Of a stretch of DNA of 47,357 nucleotides, positions 19,028 to 28,888 are shown one piece after another. Source of the stretch: Amphritea pacifica (lineage in GTDB: Bacteria; Pseudomonadota; Gammaproteobacteria; Pseudomonadales; Balneatricaceae); assembly GCF_016924145.1 (NCBI RefSeq), contig NZ_JAFFZO010000022.1:1-47357 (forward strand). Reading direction: 5' to 3'. Made by a program: the position numbers and the translations under genes. Every line of letters starts with the position of its first letter. Position 1 is the stretch's first letter. The notes below the pieces were generated by a model. It did not search any database, had not been told where the DNA came from, and worked only from the letters and a program-made list of their open reading frames with translations.

Positions 19028-20398
19028 TTATGCCCGCAGCAGGGTCAGAAGCTCATCTGTTTTGGTTTTCATCAGTGCTTCATCACCACGGGTTTCGACA
19101 TTCAGGCGGACCACTGGTTCGGTGTTGGATGAGCGCAGGTTGAAGCGCCATTCGCCCATATCCAGGCTGATACCGTCGGTGTAGTCGATGGATACTGCCG
19201 CGTCTTTGTATTTTTCAAGCACTCGGTCGATAGCCGCTTTCGGGTCTTCCAGTTTGCTGTTGATTTCGCCTGGCGAAGGAAATTTAGTTATCCGGTCGTC
19301 GACCAGTTGTGACAATGACAGGCCTTTGTTGCTGATCAGCTCGGCAACCAGCAGCCAGGGCACCATGCCGCTATCGCAGTAGAAGAAATCGCGGAAGTAG
19401 TGGTGGGCGCTCATCTCACCGCCGTAGACTGCATCTTCTTCACGCATTCTTTCCTTGATAAAGGCATGCCCGGTTTTGCTCTGAATCGCTTTTCCGCCGC
19501 TGGCTTCAACGATATCCAGAGTGTTCCAGGTCAGACGTGGATCGTGGATAATAGCAGCGCCGGGGTTTTTTGCCAGAAACGCTTCAGCCAGCAGGCCAAC
19601 GATATAGTAGCCTTCAATAAAGCGGCCGTTTTCGTCAAACAGGAAGCAGCGGTCGAAATCGCCATCCCAGGCGATCCCCATATCGGCTTTATGTTCCAGC
19701 ACGGCCGCGATGGTGTCGGCGCGATTCTCTTCAAGAATCGGGTTGGGGATGCCGTTGGGAAAGGTGCCGTCGGGCTGGTGGTGAACTTTAATAAACTCGA
19801 CCGGCACGGCTGCCGCTTTAAACTGGGCCTCCAGGGCGTCAATCACATGTCCGGCAACACCATTGCCGGCGTTTACAACCAGTTTCATTGGTTTCAGGGC
19901 CTGCAGATCGATATAGCCTTCCAGGTGTTCGATATAGGCTGCCAGGGTATCTACTTTTTCGTAGCTGCCGCGCTGGGCTGCATCGACAGGCGCAAAATTA
20001 TTTTCGCGTGCCAGCTGCTCAATATCATTCAGCCCGGTATCGCCGCTGATCGGGCGGGAGCCCTGTTTAACCAGCTTCATTCCGTTGTAATCTTCGGGGT
20101 TGTGACTGGCGGTGACCACGATGCCGCCATCCGTTTTCAGGTGAGCGGTGGCGAAATAGATCTCTTCAGTACCGCACAGGCCGATGTCCAGAACGTTGAC
20201 GCCCGAGTCTCTGAGGCCGTTGGCCAGGGCGAGTTTTAGCGCTTCGGTGGACAGGCGCATATCGCCGCCAACCACAACGGTTTCAGGTTTCAGAAACTCT
20301 GCATAGGCGCGGCCAATGCGATAGGTAAGATCTTCATCCAGCTGAGTGCCCAGCTGGCCGCGAATATCATAGGCTTTGAAACAGGCGAGTTTGCTCAT
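19028..20398 (-). CDS. manB: Phosphomannomutase / phosphoglucomutase
   Basis: Interconverts hexose 6- and 1-phosphates for GDP-mannose and UDP-glucose supply; alpha-D-phosphohexomutase, AlgC/ManB type. It starts [17 protein letters not shown]; the phosphoserine loop is [14 protein letters not shown], the metal loop is WDGDFDRCF, and the sugar-binding loop is [13 protein letters not shown]. The phosphate-binding end is [14 protein letters not shown]. The start at 20398 gives 456 residues and overlaps the previous gene's stop (ATGA); the frame extends 50 codons upstream but that part lies in the VanZ-like gene. Last gene of the minus-strand operon. Confidence 0.93.
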   Translation of the reverse strand: MSKLACFKAYDIRGQLGTQLDEDLTYRIGRAYAEFLKPETVVVGGDMRLSTEALKLALANGLRDSGVNVLDIGLCGTEEIYFATAHLKTDGGIVVTASHNPEDYNGMKLVKQGSRPISGDTGLNDIEQLARENNFAPVDAAQRGSYEKVDTLAAYIEHLEGYIDLQALKPMKLVVNAGNGVAGHVIDALEAQFKAAAVPVEFIKVHHQPDGTFPNGIPNPILEENRADTIAAVLEHKADMGIAWDGDFDRCFLFDENGRFIEGYYIVGLLAEAFLAKNPGAAIIHDPRLTWNTLDIVEASGGKAIQSKTGHAFIKERMREEDAVYGGEMSAHHYFRDFFYCDSGMVPWLLVAELISNKGLSLSQLVDDRITKFPSPGEINSKLEDPKAAIDRVLEKYKDAAVSIDYTDGISLDMGEWRFNLRSSNTEPVVRLNVETRGDEALMKTKTDELLTLLRA

Positions 20399-20772
20399 TG
20401 GTGCTTCTCTGACGTTTGTAAATTTGATGGGGCTAAAAAAAAATGTCGGGCGGCACGCCAGCCGAGCCAGGGCAGCAGGATGATGGCGATACCGGTCAGG
20501 TTGGCGTACATGTCGTATAGTGAAAAGTGCCGGTGAGGCAGCAGCCACTGCTGGATATACTCGGCACTGCAGGCCAGTGCGATCAGACCGGCGATAAATA
20601 GCGGGACATGTTTACGGGACAGCGCCCAGATGCCTGCGAAGGTTACCACAGCAAATCCGCTCAGGTGGCCGAATTTGTCAGACTGATCAAAGAGCTGTGG
20701 CGGCGGTGTCTGACGAAACAGTCCGTAGAGCAGCGCCGCGCCACAGAGACTGAGCAGGATATTTCTCAGCAT
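20395..20772 (-). CDS. VanZ-like membrane protein
   Basis: 125-residue protein with about three to four hydrophobic segments. The pattern [16 protein letters not shown], then [17 protein letters not shown] and [11 protein letters not shown] is that of VanZ-like domains (D-K-H-F, E-Q, R-S-D-N-G residues). Its function in polysaccharide operons is not established. It overlaps the upstream and downstream genes by 1 and 4 bases, so it is a true operon member. Confidence 0.8.
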   Translation of the reverse strand: MLRNILLSLCGAALLYGLFRQTPPPQLFDQSDKFGHLSGFAVVTFAGIWALSRKHVPLFIAGLIALACSAEYIQQWLLPHRHFSLYDMYANLTGIAIILLPWLGWRAARHFFLAPSNLQTSEKHQ

Positions 20773-22037
20773 CAGCGTCCAACACCCATATAGGTGAAGC
20801 CATACATCTCCAGCGCTTCGCGGTCGAAGATGTTCCGGCCATCGATAATCAGCGGCATGCGCATCTGTTGTAACAGTCGCTCATAATCCGGCGACCAGTA
20901 TTCCGGCCACTCGGTCACCAGCAGCAGAGCATCGCTCTCGGTAATCGCATCATAGGGGTCGTTACAAAAAGCTATGTCGTGGTGATCATCATAATGCTGC
21001 TGCAGATTGCCCAGGGCTTCCGGGTCATGCACTCTGACATGAACCCCTTGCGCCAGCAGAGCATCGATAACCTTAAGGCTGGGGGCATTATCGATACTGG
21101 CAGTGCCGGGCTTAAATGATGCACCCCAGACGGAGACGGTTTTATGAGCCAGATCACACTGGTAGTGCTGCCATAACTTTTTGAATAGCAACTCTTTCTG
21201 TATTTCATTCTCAGAAATAACGGTTTTCAGCAGCGAGTTCTGTCCCCGCTTTTCAAAAATTTCGGAGAAGCGGGAGATGTTCTGATTGAAGTTTTGTCCA
21301 CCAAAACCACAGCCGGGCGACAGATAGTGGTTGCCGATCCGTGGATCGGCTCCCATGCCTTCGCGGATAGTATCGATATCGACATCCATCTGATCAGCAA
21401 GGTTGGCCAGCTCATTGATATAGCCAATGCGGATCGCCAGCATGCCGGTGATTGCCAGCTTGGTGAATTCGGCTTCCCGGCTGCTCATCAACAGCAGGTG
21501 CTCGATATTTTGCAAAAACGGCCTGATCAGTGAGCGGGTCATGGTGATCGCCCAGCTATTCTCGCTGCCGATGGTGATTCTTTTGGGCTGGCTGAAACCC
21601 TGCAGTGCCTTACCTTCCTGGAGGTTGTTGGGGATATATACCACGACCTGGTTAGCTGCTTCATTGAGAAGACTCTGCAACTTATCGGTCGCGCCAACGC
21701 CGAAATTGCACTGGTTTACGATCAACAGATTTTCAGTCACGTCGCTCGCCAGTTCTGAGATAATCGACTGGGCTAGGTGAAATTCATTATGTTCCAGAGC
21801 CAGCCAATGGATATTGGTCTTACAGTCCTGGGAACTGGTGCGCTTCAGCCGGCCCTCCTGCATCTGCAGTTCTATCTGATACAGCAGTCCGGGCTCATCA
21901 CGCAGTGCTGAGATCTCCTGAAGCGGTTTTGCCAGCTGCGTGTCAGGGCCCTCTATTAATACATCATTACCCGCTCTTGCCAGCGACGCCGCCGCCACCC
22001 AGGCGGTCAGGTCGGCGCCATAGACTTTAACTTTCAT
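20772..22037 (-). CDS. UDP-glucose 6-dehydrogenase-like protein, probable pseudoenzyme
   Basis: 421 residues aligning by eye along the whole length of UDP-glucose dehydrogenase, including GMGADPRIGNHYLSPGCGFG and the C-terminal UDP-binding domain (WGASFKPGTASIDNAPSLKV, IIDGRNIFD, GFTYMGVGR). Key sites have changed. The catalytic motif GGSCFPKD reads GGQNFNQN, so the nucleophilic Cys is gone. The Rossmann glycines GxGYVG read GADLTAWV. The STVPVGT segment reads NQCNFGVGATD. Lys in AEFTKLA is kept. It should not oxidise UDP-glucose; a UDP-sugar-binding or structural role is inferred. Coupled to pgi by a 4-base overlap. Confidence 0.75.
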   Translation of the reverse strand: MKVKVYGADLTAWVAAASLARAGNDVLIEGPDTQLAKPLQEISALRDEPGLLYQIELQMQEGRLKRTSSQDCKTNIHWLALEHNEFHLAQSIISELASDVTENLLIVNQCNFGVGATDKLQSLLNEAANQVVVYIPNNLQEGKALQGFSQPKRITIGSENSWAITMTRSLIRPFLQNIEHLLLMSSREAEFTKLAITGMLAIRIGYINELANLADQMDVDIDTIREGMGADPRIGNHYLSPGCGFGGQNFNQNISRFSEIFEKRGQNSLLKTVISENEIQKELLFKKLWQHYQCDLAHKTVSVWGASFKPGTASIDNAPSLKVIDALLAQGVHVRVHDPEALGNLQQHYDDHHDIAFCNDPYDAITESDALLLVTEWPEYWSPDYERLLQQMRMPLIIDGRNIFDREALEMYGFTYMGVGR

Positions 22038-23668
22038 GACCTGGCCTCCTGACGTTGCTGCTGGACAAAACGGATCAGCCCCTCGGTTGAACTGTCAGTT
22101 GTGGTGGTTGGATTGCTGAACTGGTCCAGTAACGAGGTTGCTACCTGTTTGCCCAGCTCTACACCCCACTGGTCAAATGGGTTGATCTCCCAGATGACTG
22201 ACTGGACATAGACCTTATGTTCGTACATGGCGATCAGGGCACCAAAGCTTTCCGGCGTGAGCTCATCGATCATAATGGTGGTGCTTGGCTGGTTGCCCCG
22301 GTACCGTTTATGCGACGGCGCGTTGGCGGCATCTTCAAGCACGCTGTCTCCAAGTGCCAGTAGCCGTGATTGTGCCAGACAGTTGGCCAGCGCTAACTGA
22401 TGTTGCGCTTTCAGTTCGTCGCCGTGGCCCTGATAGCGCAGCGCGGGAGCAATAAAGTCACACATCACCGATTCGGTTCCCTGATGCAATAGCTGATAGA
22501 ACGCATGCTGTGCATTGGGGCCTACTTCACCCCAGAGAATCGGGCAGGTGGCATAGTTCAGTTTTTCCCCTGTCAGGGTGACACACTTACCGTTACTTTC
22601 CATCTCCAGCTGTTCAAGGTACGCGGGGAGGTGTTCCAGACGTCCGTCATAGGGGAGAATCGCATGGGCATGAATGTTGAGGAAGTTAATGTTCCAGATG
22701 CCCACCATCGCCAGCAATACCGGCAGGTTGCTGGTTAGTGGTGCTGTACGGAAATGGTTGTCCATCAGGTTGGCTCCGGCCAGAAATCGGCGGAAGTTCT
22801 GATTGCCGGTTTGCAGCGCGATGGCCATACCGATTGCAGACCACATGGAATAGCGGCCGCCGGTCCAGTCCCAGAAGTGCAGCTGATTCTTTTCGGGAAT
22901 CCCCCACTCAGTGGCTTTGGCCGGACTGGCGGTAACGCCAATAAAATGGTGCTGACTGATCAGCTCTACCGGGAGCCCACTGGCGTTGACCAGCCACTCC
23001 CGGGCGGTATTGGAGTTTGCCAGCGTATCGATGGTGGAAAAGGATTTCGACGACACAATAAACAGGGTTGATGCCGGATCGATCTGGTTAAGCAGGCGAG
23101 CCAGTTGGCTGCCATCCATTGAGGAGACAAAATGCAACTCGATATCGCGGATATCATCGGTGGTAAACAGATTTAATGCCCGGCAGGTCATCAAAGGCCC
23201 CAGGTCAGAACCGCCAACGCCGATATTCACCACGGTTTTTATCGGACTGCCATCATAACCGCGCCACTGGCCGTTATGGATCTGCTCGACCAGTGCTTCC
23301 ATCCGCTCCAGTGAGCAGTGGATCTCCTTGGAGATGTCTACGCCCTGTAATACCAGCGGTGTCTCTTTGGGCTGACGCAATGCGGTATGCAGAGCAGGGC
23401 GGTTTTCCGAGGTGTTGACATGTTCGCCGGTGAAAAGCGCCTCAATTTTTTGCGGTAGCTGTTGCTGTTCTGCCAGCCCGATAAGCAGTTGCAGTGTGTC
23501 ATCGGTAATACGCTGTTTGGAAAAATCTGCCAGGCAGTGAGCCGCACTGAAGCTGAGTTTTGCAAAGCGTTGTGGATCTTCGGCAAACATCTCTTTCAGG
23601 TGTCTGTTGCTTACGCTTTCCGCGTGGCTCTTCAGTGCCTGCCAGGCCGGTGATTGGTCAACCGTCAT
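22034..23668 (-). CDS. pgi: Glucose-6-phosphate isomerase
   Basis: Interconverts glucose 6-phosphate and fructose 6-phosphate, linking central metabolism with mannose and glucose precursors. Signatures: GVGGSDLGPLM, the PGI pattern DWTGGRYSMWSAIG, MESNGK, GPNAQHAFYQLLHQG and INPFDQWGVELGK. The start at 23668 (MTVDQSPAW) gives 544 residues, as in the family; an in-frame extension of 25 codons overlaps galU and is unlikely. It lies between galU (4-base gap) and the UGD-like gene. Confidence 0.95.
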   Translation of the reverse strand: MTVDQSPAWQALKSHAESVSNRHLKEMFAEDPQRFAKLSFSAAHCLADFSKQRITDDTLQLLIGLAEQQQLPQKIEALFTGEHVNTSENRPALHTALRQPKETPLVLQGVDISKEIHCSLERMEALVEQIHNGQWRGYDGSPIKTVVNIGVGGSDLGPLMTCRALNLFTTDDIRDIELHFVSSMDGSQLARLLNQIDPASTLFIVSSKSFSTIDTLANSNTAREWLVNASGLPVELISQHHFIGVTASPAKATEWGIPEKNQLHFWDWTGGRYSMWSAIGMAIALQTGNQNFRRFLAGANLMDNHFRTAPLTSNLPVLLAMVGIWNINFLNIHAHAILPYDGRLEHLPAYLEQLEMESNGKCVTLTGEKLNYATCPILWGEVGPNAQHAFYQLLHQGTESVMCDFIAPALRYQGHGDELKAQHQLALANCLAQSRLLALGDSVLEDAANAPSHKRYRGNQPSTTIMIDELTPESFGALIAMYEHKVYVQSVIWEINPFDQWGVELGKQVATSLLDQFSNPTTTTDSSTEGLIRFVQQQRQEARS

Positions 23669-23672
23669 AATT

Positions 23673-24557
23673 TCAGTCCTGTTGTGCGAGGAACTGCTTA
23701 AATCCTTCAGCGGTTTCCGGGTGTTGCAGTCCGTAGGCAACATTGGCCTGCAGGAAGCCTAGCTTGTTGCCACAATCGTATGTTTTTCCTGTCATTCGAT
23801 AGGCTTCGACGGTTTGCTCTTTAAGTAGTTCATCGAGGGCATCGGTCAGCTGAATCTCGCCGCCGGCACCGGGTTTGGTATCCGCCAGAAGTTCCATTAC
23901 GCGTGCAGGCAGCACATAGCGGCCTACAACGGCCAGGTCGGAAGGGGCATCTTCGGCTTTGGGTTTTTCGACCATGGCGCAGATCGGTGTTGATTCTCCG
24001 GCAGCGGGTTTAATCCCTTTGCAGTCAGTCACACCGTAGAGATGTACCTTGTCCTGAGGAACGGACTCAACCATGATCTGAGCCGCATTATTGTCATCGA
24101 ATGCGCGCACCATCTTCTGCAGATCGTTCTCTTGCTGTTGATAGTTGTTTACCAGTACATCGGGCAGAATCACCACGAAGGGTTCATTATTTACCGCTCT
24201 TGCTGCGCAATAGACTGCGTGCCCCAGCCCTTTAGCTTCGGGCTGGCGGACTGAAATAATAGTGACATCGCCGGGGATTATTTTGCTGACTGAATTGAGA
24301 ATTTCAGTCTTATTTTTCATATCGAGCTGGTGTTCCAGTTCGTAATGGCTGTCAAAATGGTCTTCAATGGCCGACTTGCCACTGCGGGTTACCAGGATGA
24401 TCTCTTTAATGCCTGCTTTCACCGCTTCTTCAACAACATGCTGGATAACCGGCTTATCGACTACCGGCATCATCTCTTTCGGAATAGCTTTACTGGCGGG
24501 AAGTACCCGTGTTCCGAGACCCGCAACCGGGATTACAGCTTTACGTACAGTGGTCAT
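23673..24557 (-). CDS. galU: UTP-glucose-1-phosphate uridylyltransferase
   Basis: Makes UDP-glucose from UTP and glucose 1-phosphate. It starts MTTVRKAVIPVAGLGTRVLP with the conserved KAIPKEMMPVVDKPVIQHVV; VEKPKAEDAPSDLAVVGRY and GGEIQLTDALDELL follow. The ATG at 24557 is preferred because TGGAG lies 6-10 bases upstream (the frame could open seven codons earlier). 294 residues. In the operon it supplies the glucose and, with GalE, galactose donor. Confidence 0.95.
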   Translation of the reverse strand: MTTVRKAVIPVAGLGTRVLPASKAIPKEMMPVVDKPVIQHVVEEAVKAGIKEIILVTRSGKSAIEDHFDSHYELEHQLDMKNKTEILNSVSKIIPGDVTIISVRQPEAKGLGHAVYCAARAVNNEPFVVILPDVLVNNYQQQENDLQKMVRAFDDNNAAQIMVESVPQDKVHLYGVTDCKGIKPAAGESTPICAMVEKPKAEDAPSDLAVVGRYVLPARVMELLADTKPGAGGEIQLTDALDELLKEQTVEAYRMTGKTYDCGNKLGFLQANVAYGLQHPETAEGFKQFLAQQD

Positions 24558-24627
24558 AAATTCTCCAGACTGGTTCATCGTCCTGATGTTGTCCCAATTA
24601 AACCAAAATATGGCTTTAATGTATCGC

Positions 24628-25314
24628 TCAAAAGCCGCAAAATTGTTTGCGGTCGATGCTGGCTTGCAGATTGATGCAGGCGATCGTGAGCTTGTTGATC
24701 GCGCCGAGCCTCTGTTTTAAGGCTTTTTTGTTACGTTTAATGCCACGCTCAATATTTTTGATCACCGCCATCTGTGTTGTCTGGTCCAGATGGGGCCAGC
24801 CGAGCAGTCCTGCTTCGGCTACGCTGGTATTCACTGCATTCTCCCAGGGGCCCAGTTCGGTTGCCCTTTGCAGTGCGTGCAGATATTCCTGATCAAATTG
24901 TTGGATTGCGGCTTTCATCAACGCAAGATTTGCCCAGCTGTATGGCCAGTTAGGGCGTTTCAGGGTTGCCTGGCGATAATGATCGATAGCCTGCCGGGTG
25001 GTGGCGGTAAAGCCTGACTGATCCTGACGCTGATACTGTGTCACGGCCTGATAATAGAGCAGTAGTGCCTGCATATCACTATACTCTGCGTTATCGGGTT
25101 GCCAGCGGCGGGCTGTTTCGATATTACCAAGCGCCTGGGTTAACTGCGTCTCAGAAGGTGATTTTCCCGTGTTTTGCCAGTGTTCCAGATGTTGTCTGGG
25201 AAAGTAGGCGTACAGGTCTGCCACTCCGGCACTGATGGCGGCGATACTGGCTGCCAATAGTAGGATCAGGAGCGGTGCGACGAAGAGGAGTCTGCGTCGG
25301 TTAAGTGTGGTCAT
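24628..25314 (-). CDS. VpsP-like polysaccharide biosynthesis protein
   Basis: 228 residues from the ATG at 25314. One N-terminal transmembrane segment (LLFVAPLLILLLAASIAAIS) is followed by a helical, TPR-like periplasmic part (NIETARRWQPDNAEYSDMQA, HYRQATLKRPNWPYSWANLA, LQRATELGPWE). This resembles VpsP of Vibrio polysaccharide loci; its role there is unclear. The start overlaps the phosphatase gene by 14 bases; a longer frame to 25509 lies inside that gene and is rejected. The family name is recalled, not searched. Confidence 0.6.
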   Translation of the reverse strand: MTTLNRRRLLFVAPLLILLLAASIAAISAGVADLYAYFPRQHLEHWQNTGKSPSETQLTQALGNIETARRWQPDNAEYSDMQALLLYYQAVTQYQRQDQSGFTATTRQAIDHYRQATLKRPNWPYSWANLALMKAAIQQFDQEYLHALQRATELGPWENAVNTSVAEAGLLGWPHLDQTTQMAVIKNIERGIKRNKKALKQRLGAINKLTIACINLQASIDRKQFCGF

Positions 25315-26029
25315 TGCCGGAGATAATGTATTCAGGAATGGAGGAGACCAGTGCTCTGGCGGCTTGTTCGCCGATGATCTCCGCTGCTGCTTGCATCCCT
25401 TCCGATAGGACTGGCGGGCGGTGCTTGCTGTTGTGTGCGTCACTGGCCAGCAGGGTGACCCAGTCCCGTTGTAACAGAATCTCGGCTGTGTTGCGTGCGG
25501 CATCACCAAAGCGGCCTGCCACTGACATTGCGGTCACTTGCAGCAGGCAGCCTTGTTCGACAAACGGATTGATTTTGTCGACGTTGCCAGCCACCTCTTT
25601 GTTGCGTTCGGGGTGAGCAATCATCGGTTGAATGTTTTGTGCCTTCAGCCAGGTGATAAGCTTGTCGGTACCCGGAGGTATATGGCTGTGCGGCAGTTCC
25701 AGAAGGAGTACCTTTTTACCCTGCCAGTGCCCCAAAAACGGAATTTTACCGGACGGTATCATGCTGATCATCTCTGCAGAGATACGCAGTTCTGCGCCCA
25801 TGCTCAGGGTCAGGGGCAGACCGGCTGTTGTGATCGCCTGCCGGAGTGTTTCGAGCACCGGCGTGATGGTGGCAATCTGGTTTTCGTAGCGGCCGGGATG
25901 GATGTGGGGGGTGACGACAATGTGCCGTATACCATCTGCAACCGCTATCTGCGCCAGCTCCAGCGACTCTTCCAGAGTCGCCGGACCATCATCAATGCCG
26001 GGCAGTATATGGTTATGCAGATCGTACAT
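25301..26029 (-). CDS. CpsB/CapC-type tyrosine phosphatase (PHP fold)
   Basis: Manganese-dependent protein-tyrosine phosphatase that dephosphorylates BY-kinases in capsule systems. The 242 residues begin MYDLHNHILPGIDDGP (metal HxH), followed by VVTPHIHPG, IAHPERN and SDAHN, all PHP metal ligands. It is immediately downstream of the Wzc-like kinase with a one-base stop/start overlap, so the kinase/phosphatase pair is probably made together. It takes the place of the low-molecular-weight phosphatase (Wzb) found in E. coli. Confidence 0.9.
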   Translation of the reverse strand: MYDLHNHILPGIDDGPATLEESLELAQIAVADGIRHIVVTPHIHPGRYENQIATITPVLETLRQAITTAGLPLTLSMGAELRISAEMISMIPSGKIPFLGHWQGKKVLLLELPHSHIPPGTDKLITWLKAQNIQPMIAHPERNKEVAGNVDKINPFVEQGCLLQVTAMSVAGRFGDAARNTAEILLQRDWVTLLASDAHNSKHRPPVLSEGMQAAAEIIGEQAARALVSSIPEYIISGNDHT

Positions 26030-28242
26030 CAGGCGGTCTGTTCCTCTGCGGTATAGCCATAGGTGTCGTAGTAACCGCTGTAGTCGTCGCCATATTTGGC
26101 GGCTTTCTTCATATCGACCTGATTCAGCACCACGCCGATCAGCGGGGCTTTAACCTCTTTCAGCCGTTTCAGACCATTCCTTGCCAACTGGTGGTTGGTT
26201 GAGTCTGCTTTAACCACATAGATCATGGCACCGACATGGGGGGCCAGCACCAGAGCATCACTGACCGCCTGTGTCGGCGCGGTATCGATAACGATACGGT
26301 CATATTTGGTTTCGAGAATCTCCAGCACCTTGGCAAAGCGTCGAGAGGACAGCAGTTCCAGTGGGTTGGGCGGAATAATGCCCGAGGGCAGTACGTCGAT
26401 TCCGGAGTTCTCGTCATGATGGATCGAGTCTTCCAGCTTCGCTGTACCGGCAACAAGATTGGACAACCCGGCGGCTTTACCGGAGAGCCCGAATGCCCGT
26501 GCGATAGAGGGACGGCGCATGTCGGCGTCGATCAGCAGTACCCGCTCCATCTGGCCCAGAGAGAAGGCCAGGTTGAGTGCCAGCGAGGTTTTCCCCTCAC
26601 CAGGTATCGAAGAGGTACAGCAGAGCACTTTATGGGGGCTGTCCAGTGCTGAAAGAACGATGCCGGTGCGGATTGTTCGGACCGATTCAGCAAAGGCGGA
26701 CTGTTGCTCCTGCAGATAGGCGGTATAGCTCTGGTGGTGATTTTTGCCTTTGTTTGCTAGTTTTGGCAGTAATCCCAGCATGGTTGCATCAAGCTTATTC
26801 TCGACATCCTGAGCACTCTTCAATGTGTTGTTCAGGGCTTCCAGCAGGAACGAGAACATCACACCAAACATAATGCTGACGACAAAAGCGAGGGCCATAA
26901 TCAGGCCTTTTTTAGGCTTGGCGGGTTTCTGGGGAGGTTGTGCCGGGTCGGAAACCCGGGCATTGGCTGATTGCAGATCACCGGTAGCATTGGTTTCACT
27001 CAGACGGGTGAAGAAGGTGTCATACAGCTGCCGGTTGGCGTCGACCTCTTTTTCCAGCTCTTTCAGACGGTAGTCTTTGCGGTTGATCGATTGCAGGTCT
27101 TGCTTGGTCTTGTTAACCGCTGCCTGCAGCGAGCGTTCTGCTGACAGGGCCAGCTTATATTCGTTTTCGATTCCGTTGACGACAGACAGGATCTGCGTAT
27201 TCAGGCTGCGACGTGCATTTTCCAGTTCTGACTGGGCTGCCTGCATCTTCGGATGCTTAGGGCCATAGCGCTTGGCCAGCTCCGACTTTTTCAGTTCAAC
27301 CTGAAGCACAGAGCCTTTCAGGCTCTGCACCAGCGGGTGCTGCAACACTGCTGGGATTAGTTCGAAGTTTTCAGGGTTACTTTTATCGAGTCGTTTAATC
27401 TGGTTATTCAGACTTTCCAGGGCCATTCTCTCGCGACGGGCTTCTACCAGTTTAGAAGAGACCAGATCCAGTTCGCTGTTGGCGATATCGAAACCTCCGT
27501 CACTGCCAACAATCTGTTCCTGTTCCCGGTATTCCTGTAACCGCTGCTCAGAGTTTTTGAGTTTATCTCTCAGGCCACTCAGACGTTCCATGAGCCACTC
27601 AGAGGCCTTGGAGGTCAGTTGTAGCCTGGCTTCCAGGTTGTTTTCGATATAGGCATCGCCAATAGCGTTGGCGATCTGCGCTGAAAGCAGTGGGTCGAAA
27701 GAGTCGTAACTGATTTTAACCAGCTGAGTCTTGCGGATTGGGGAGATTGTCAGGTTCTCAATCAGTTGGCTGGTGACTTGCTGCAGCTTTATCCGCGCCT
27801 GTTCTTCCTCGCTAACCTCGGGCTGGACCCCTAATGGGAGCAGCGCTTTGACCGAGCTGAGGGTGGAAGCGATCACACCTGGTGGCTGATTAAACTCAGG
27901 ATTATCGATCAGATTCAGCTTCTCGATAACCCGTTCCGCCAGCTGTCTGGACTTGAGAATTTCGAACTGGGTGAGAAAATACTCGCTGTTGCCCGCATCG
28001 AGGCCGTAGACCTCCTCGATCGATACCACATTGGCATTTTTCGATTCGATCAGCAGTGTCGCTTCGGCCCGGTAAACCGGTTTCATTGAGAATACCACCA
28101 GAGTCGTCAGCATGGTGATGACGGTGGCGAAGCCAAAAATGCCCCATTTATGCCGGTTGATGGTGTTCCAGTATTGGCGCAGGTCGATAACGTCGTCGCT
28201 TATCAGGCGGGACGTGGTTTCCTGAGATTTATTCGTATCCAT
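26029..28242 (-). CDS. Wzc-like polysaccharide co-polymerase / BY-kinase
   Basis: 737-residue inner-membrane protein controlling polymer length and export. It has a Wzz domain with a first TM at about 35-55 (GIFGFATVITMLTTLVVFSM), a long coiled-coil periplasmic part with a GNVR-type end, and a second TM near 445-465. The cytoplasmic tyrosine kinase has Walker A SIPGEGKTSLALNL, A' LLIDADMRRP and B RIVIDTAP. The C-terminus is tyrosine-rich (YGDDYSGYYDTYGYT), the expected autophosphorylation cluster. It lies between the Wza-like and phosphatase genes. Confidence 0.93.
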   Translation of the reverse strand: MDTNKSQETTSRLISDDVIDLRQYWNTINRHKWGIFGFATVITMLTTLVVFSMKPVYRAEATLLIESKNANVVSIEEVYGLDAGNSEYFLTQFEILKSRQLAERVIEKLNLIDNPEFNQPPGVIASTLSSVKALLPLGVQPEVSEEEQARIKLQQVTSQLIENLTISPIRKTQLVKISYDSFDPLLSAQIANAIGDAYIENNLEARLQLTSKASEWLMERLSGLRDKLKNSEQRLQEYREQEQIVGSDGGFDIANSELDLVSSKLVEARRERMALESLNNQIKRLDKSNPENFELIPAVLQHPLVQSLKGSVLQVELKKSELAKRYGPKHPKMQAAQSELENARRSLNTQILSVVNGIENEYKLALSAERSLQAAVNKTKQDLQSINRKDYRLKELEKEVDANRQLYDTFFTRLSETNATGDLQSANARVSDPAQPPQKPAKPKKGLIMALAFVVSIMFGVMFSFLLEALNNTLKSAQDVENKLDATMLGLLPKLANKGKNHHQSYTAYLQEQQSAFAESVRTIRTGIVLSALDSPHKVLCCTSSIPGEGKTSLALNLAFSLGQMERVLLIDADMRRPSIARAFGLSGKAAGLSNLVAGTAKLEDSIHHDENSGIDVLPSGIIPPNPLELLSSRRFAKVLEILETKYDRIVIDTAPTQAVSDALVLAPHVGAMIYVVKADSTNHQLARNGLKRLKEVKAPLIGVVLNQVDMKKAAKYGDDYSGYYDTYGYTAEEQTA

Positions 28243-28319
28243 ACTTTCCGGTCTGTCTCTGTCAATGTGTATACTGAGCGGGTTTGCTTACTGTGGGTGG
28301 CGACGTGTGCTTCGGTTGC

Positions 28320-28865
28320 TCAGAAGAAGCTCTGTTCAATGGTAATGATATCGCCGGGGCGGATCTGGGTATTCAGGTCAGCCAGACGGGGATCGCTGGT
28401 CTCGCCATCGTGAGCGATGAATAACTTGCTCTTGGATGCCCGTTCTGTAAATCCTCCGGCCAGTGCCACCGCTTTTTGCAGGGTCAGCCCCGGTTGATAG
28501 GGGTAGCCACCAGGCTCTTTGATCTCGCCGTTGATAAAGAATTGTCGGTACTCTTTCACGGTAATACTGACGTGGGGGTCGAGCAGGTAACCATCCGCCA
28601 GGCCCTCTTCGATCATTGTACTGAGGTGACCTATGGTCATATTCAGCACCCGCAGCTCTCCCAGGAATGGATAAGCGATGGTGCCTGCGTCACTCAGGCG
28701 GATCTCCATGCTCAGGTCCTCTTCGCCAAATACCTGAATGCTAAGCAGATCTCCCGAACCAAGCCGGTAATCAGACAGGGTGGTTGATTCTGCTGAGACC
28801 GCTGAACAGAAGAAAATCATAATCGCGGTCAGCGCTACTCTGATTGATTGTGAACCGAAAATCAT
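28320..28865 (-). CDS. Wza-like polysaccharide export protein (short form)
   Basis: 181 residues with a signal peptide (cleavage near VSA-ES), a polysaccharide export (Poly_export) domain (YRLGSGDLLSIQVFGEEDLS) and one SLBB-type domain (FFINGEIKEPGGYPYQPGLT, LAGGFTERASK). No lipobox Cys is seen and it lacks the C-terminal helix of E. coli Wza, so it likely works with a separate outer membrane barrel, for which the next gene upstream is the candidate. Confidence 0.88.
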   Translation of the reverse strand: MIFGSQSIRVALTAIMIFFCSAVSAESTTLSDYRLGSGDLLSIQVFGEEDLSMEIRLSDAGTIAYPFLGELRVLNMTIGHLSTMIEEGLADGYLLDPHVSITVKEYRQFFINGEIKEPGGYPYQPGLTLQKAVALAGGFTERASKSKLFIAHDGETSDPRLADLNTQIRPGDIITIEQSFF

Positions 28866-28888
28866 ATCGTTCTCTCGAATTATCTGGC

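Noticed and set aside
20399-20548. 50-codon N-terminal extension of manB
   Set aside because: It lies within the VanZ-like gene in another frame, has no homology, and the ATG at 20398 has a ribosome binding site and the normal family N-terminus.
25315-25509. 65-codon extension of the VpsP-like gene
   Set aside because: It lies within the phosphatase gene; the start before the transmembrane segment fits the protein type better.
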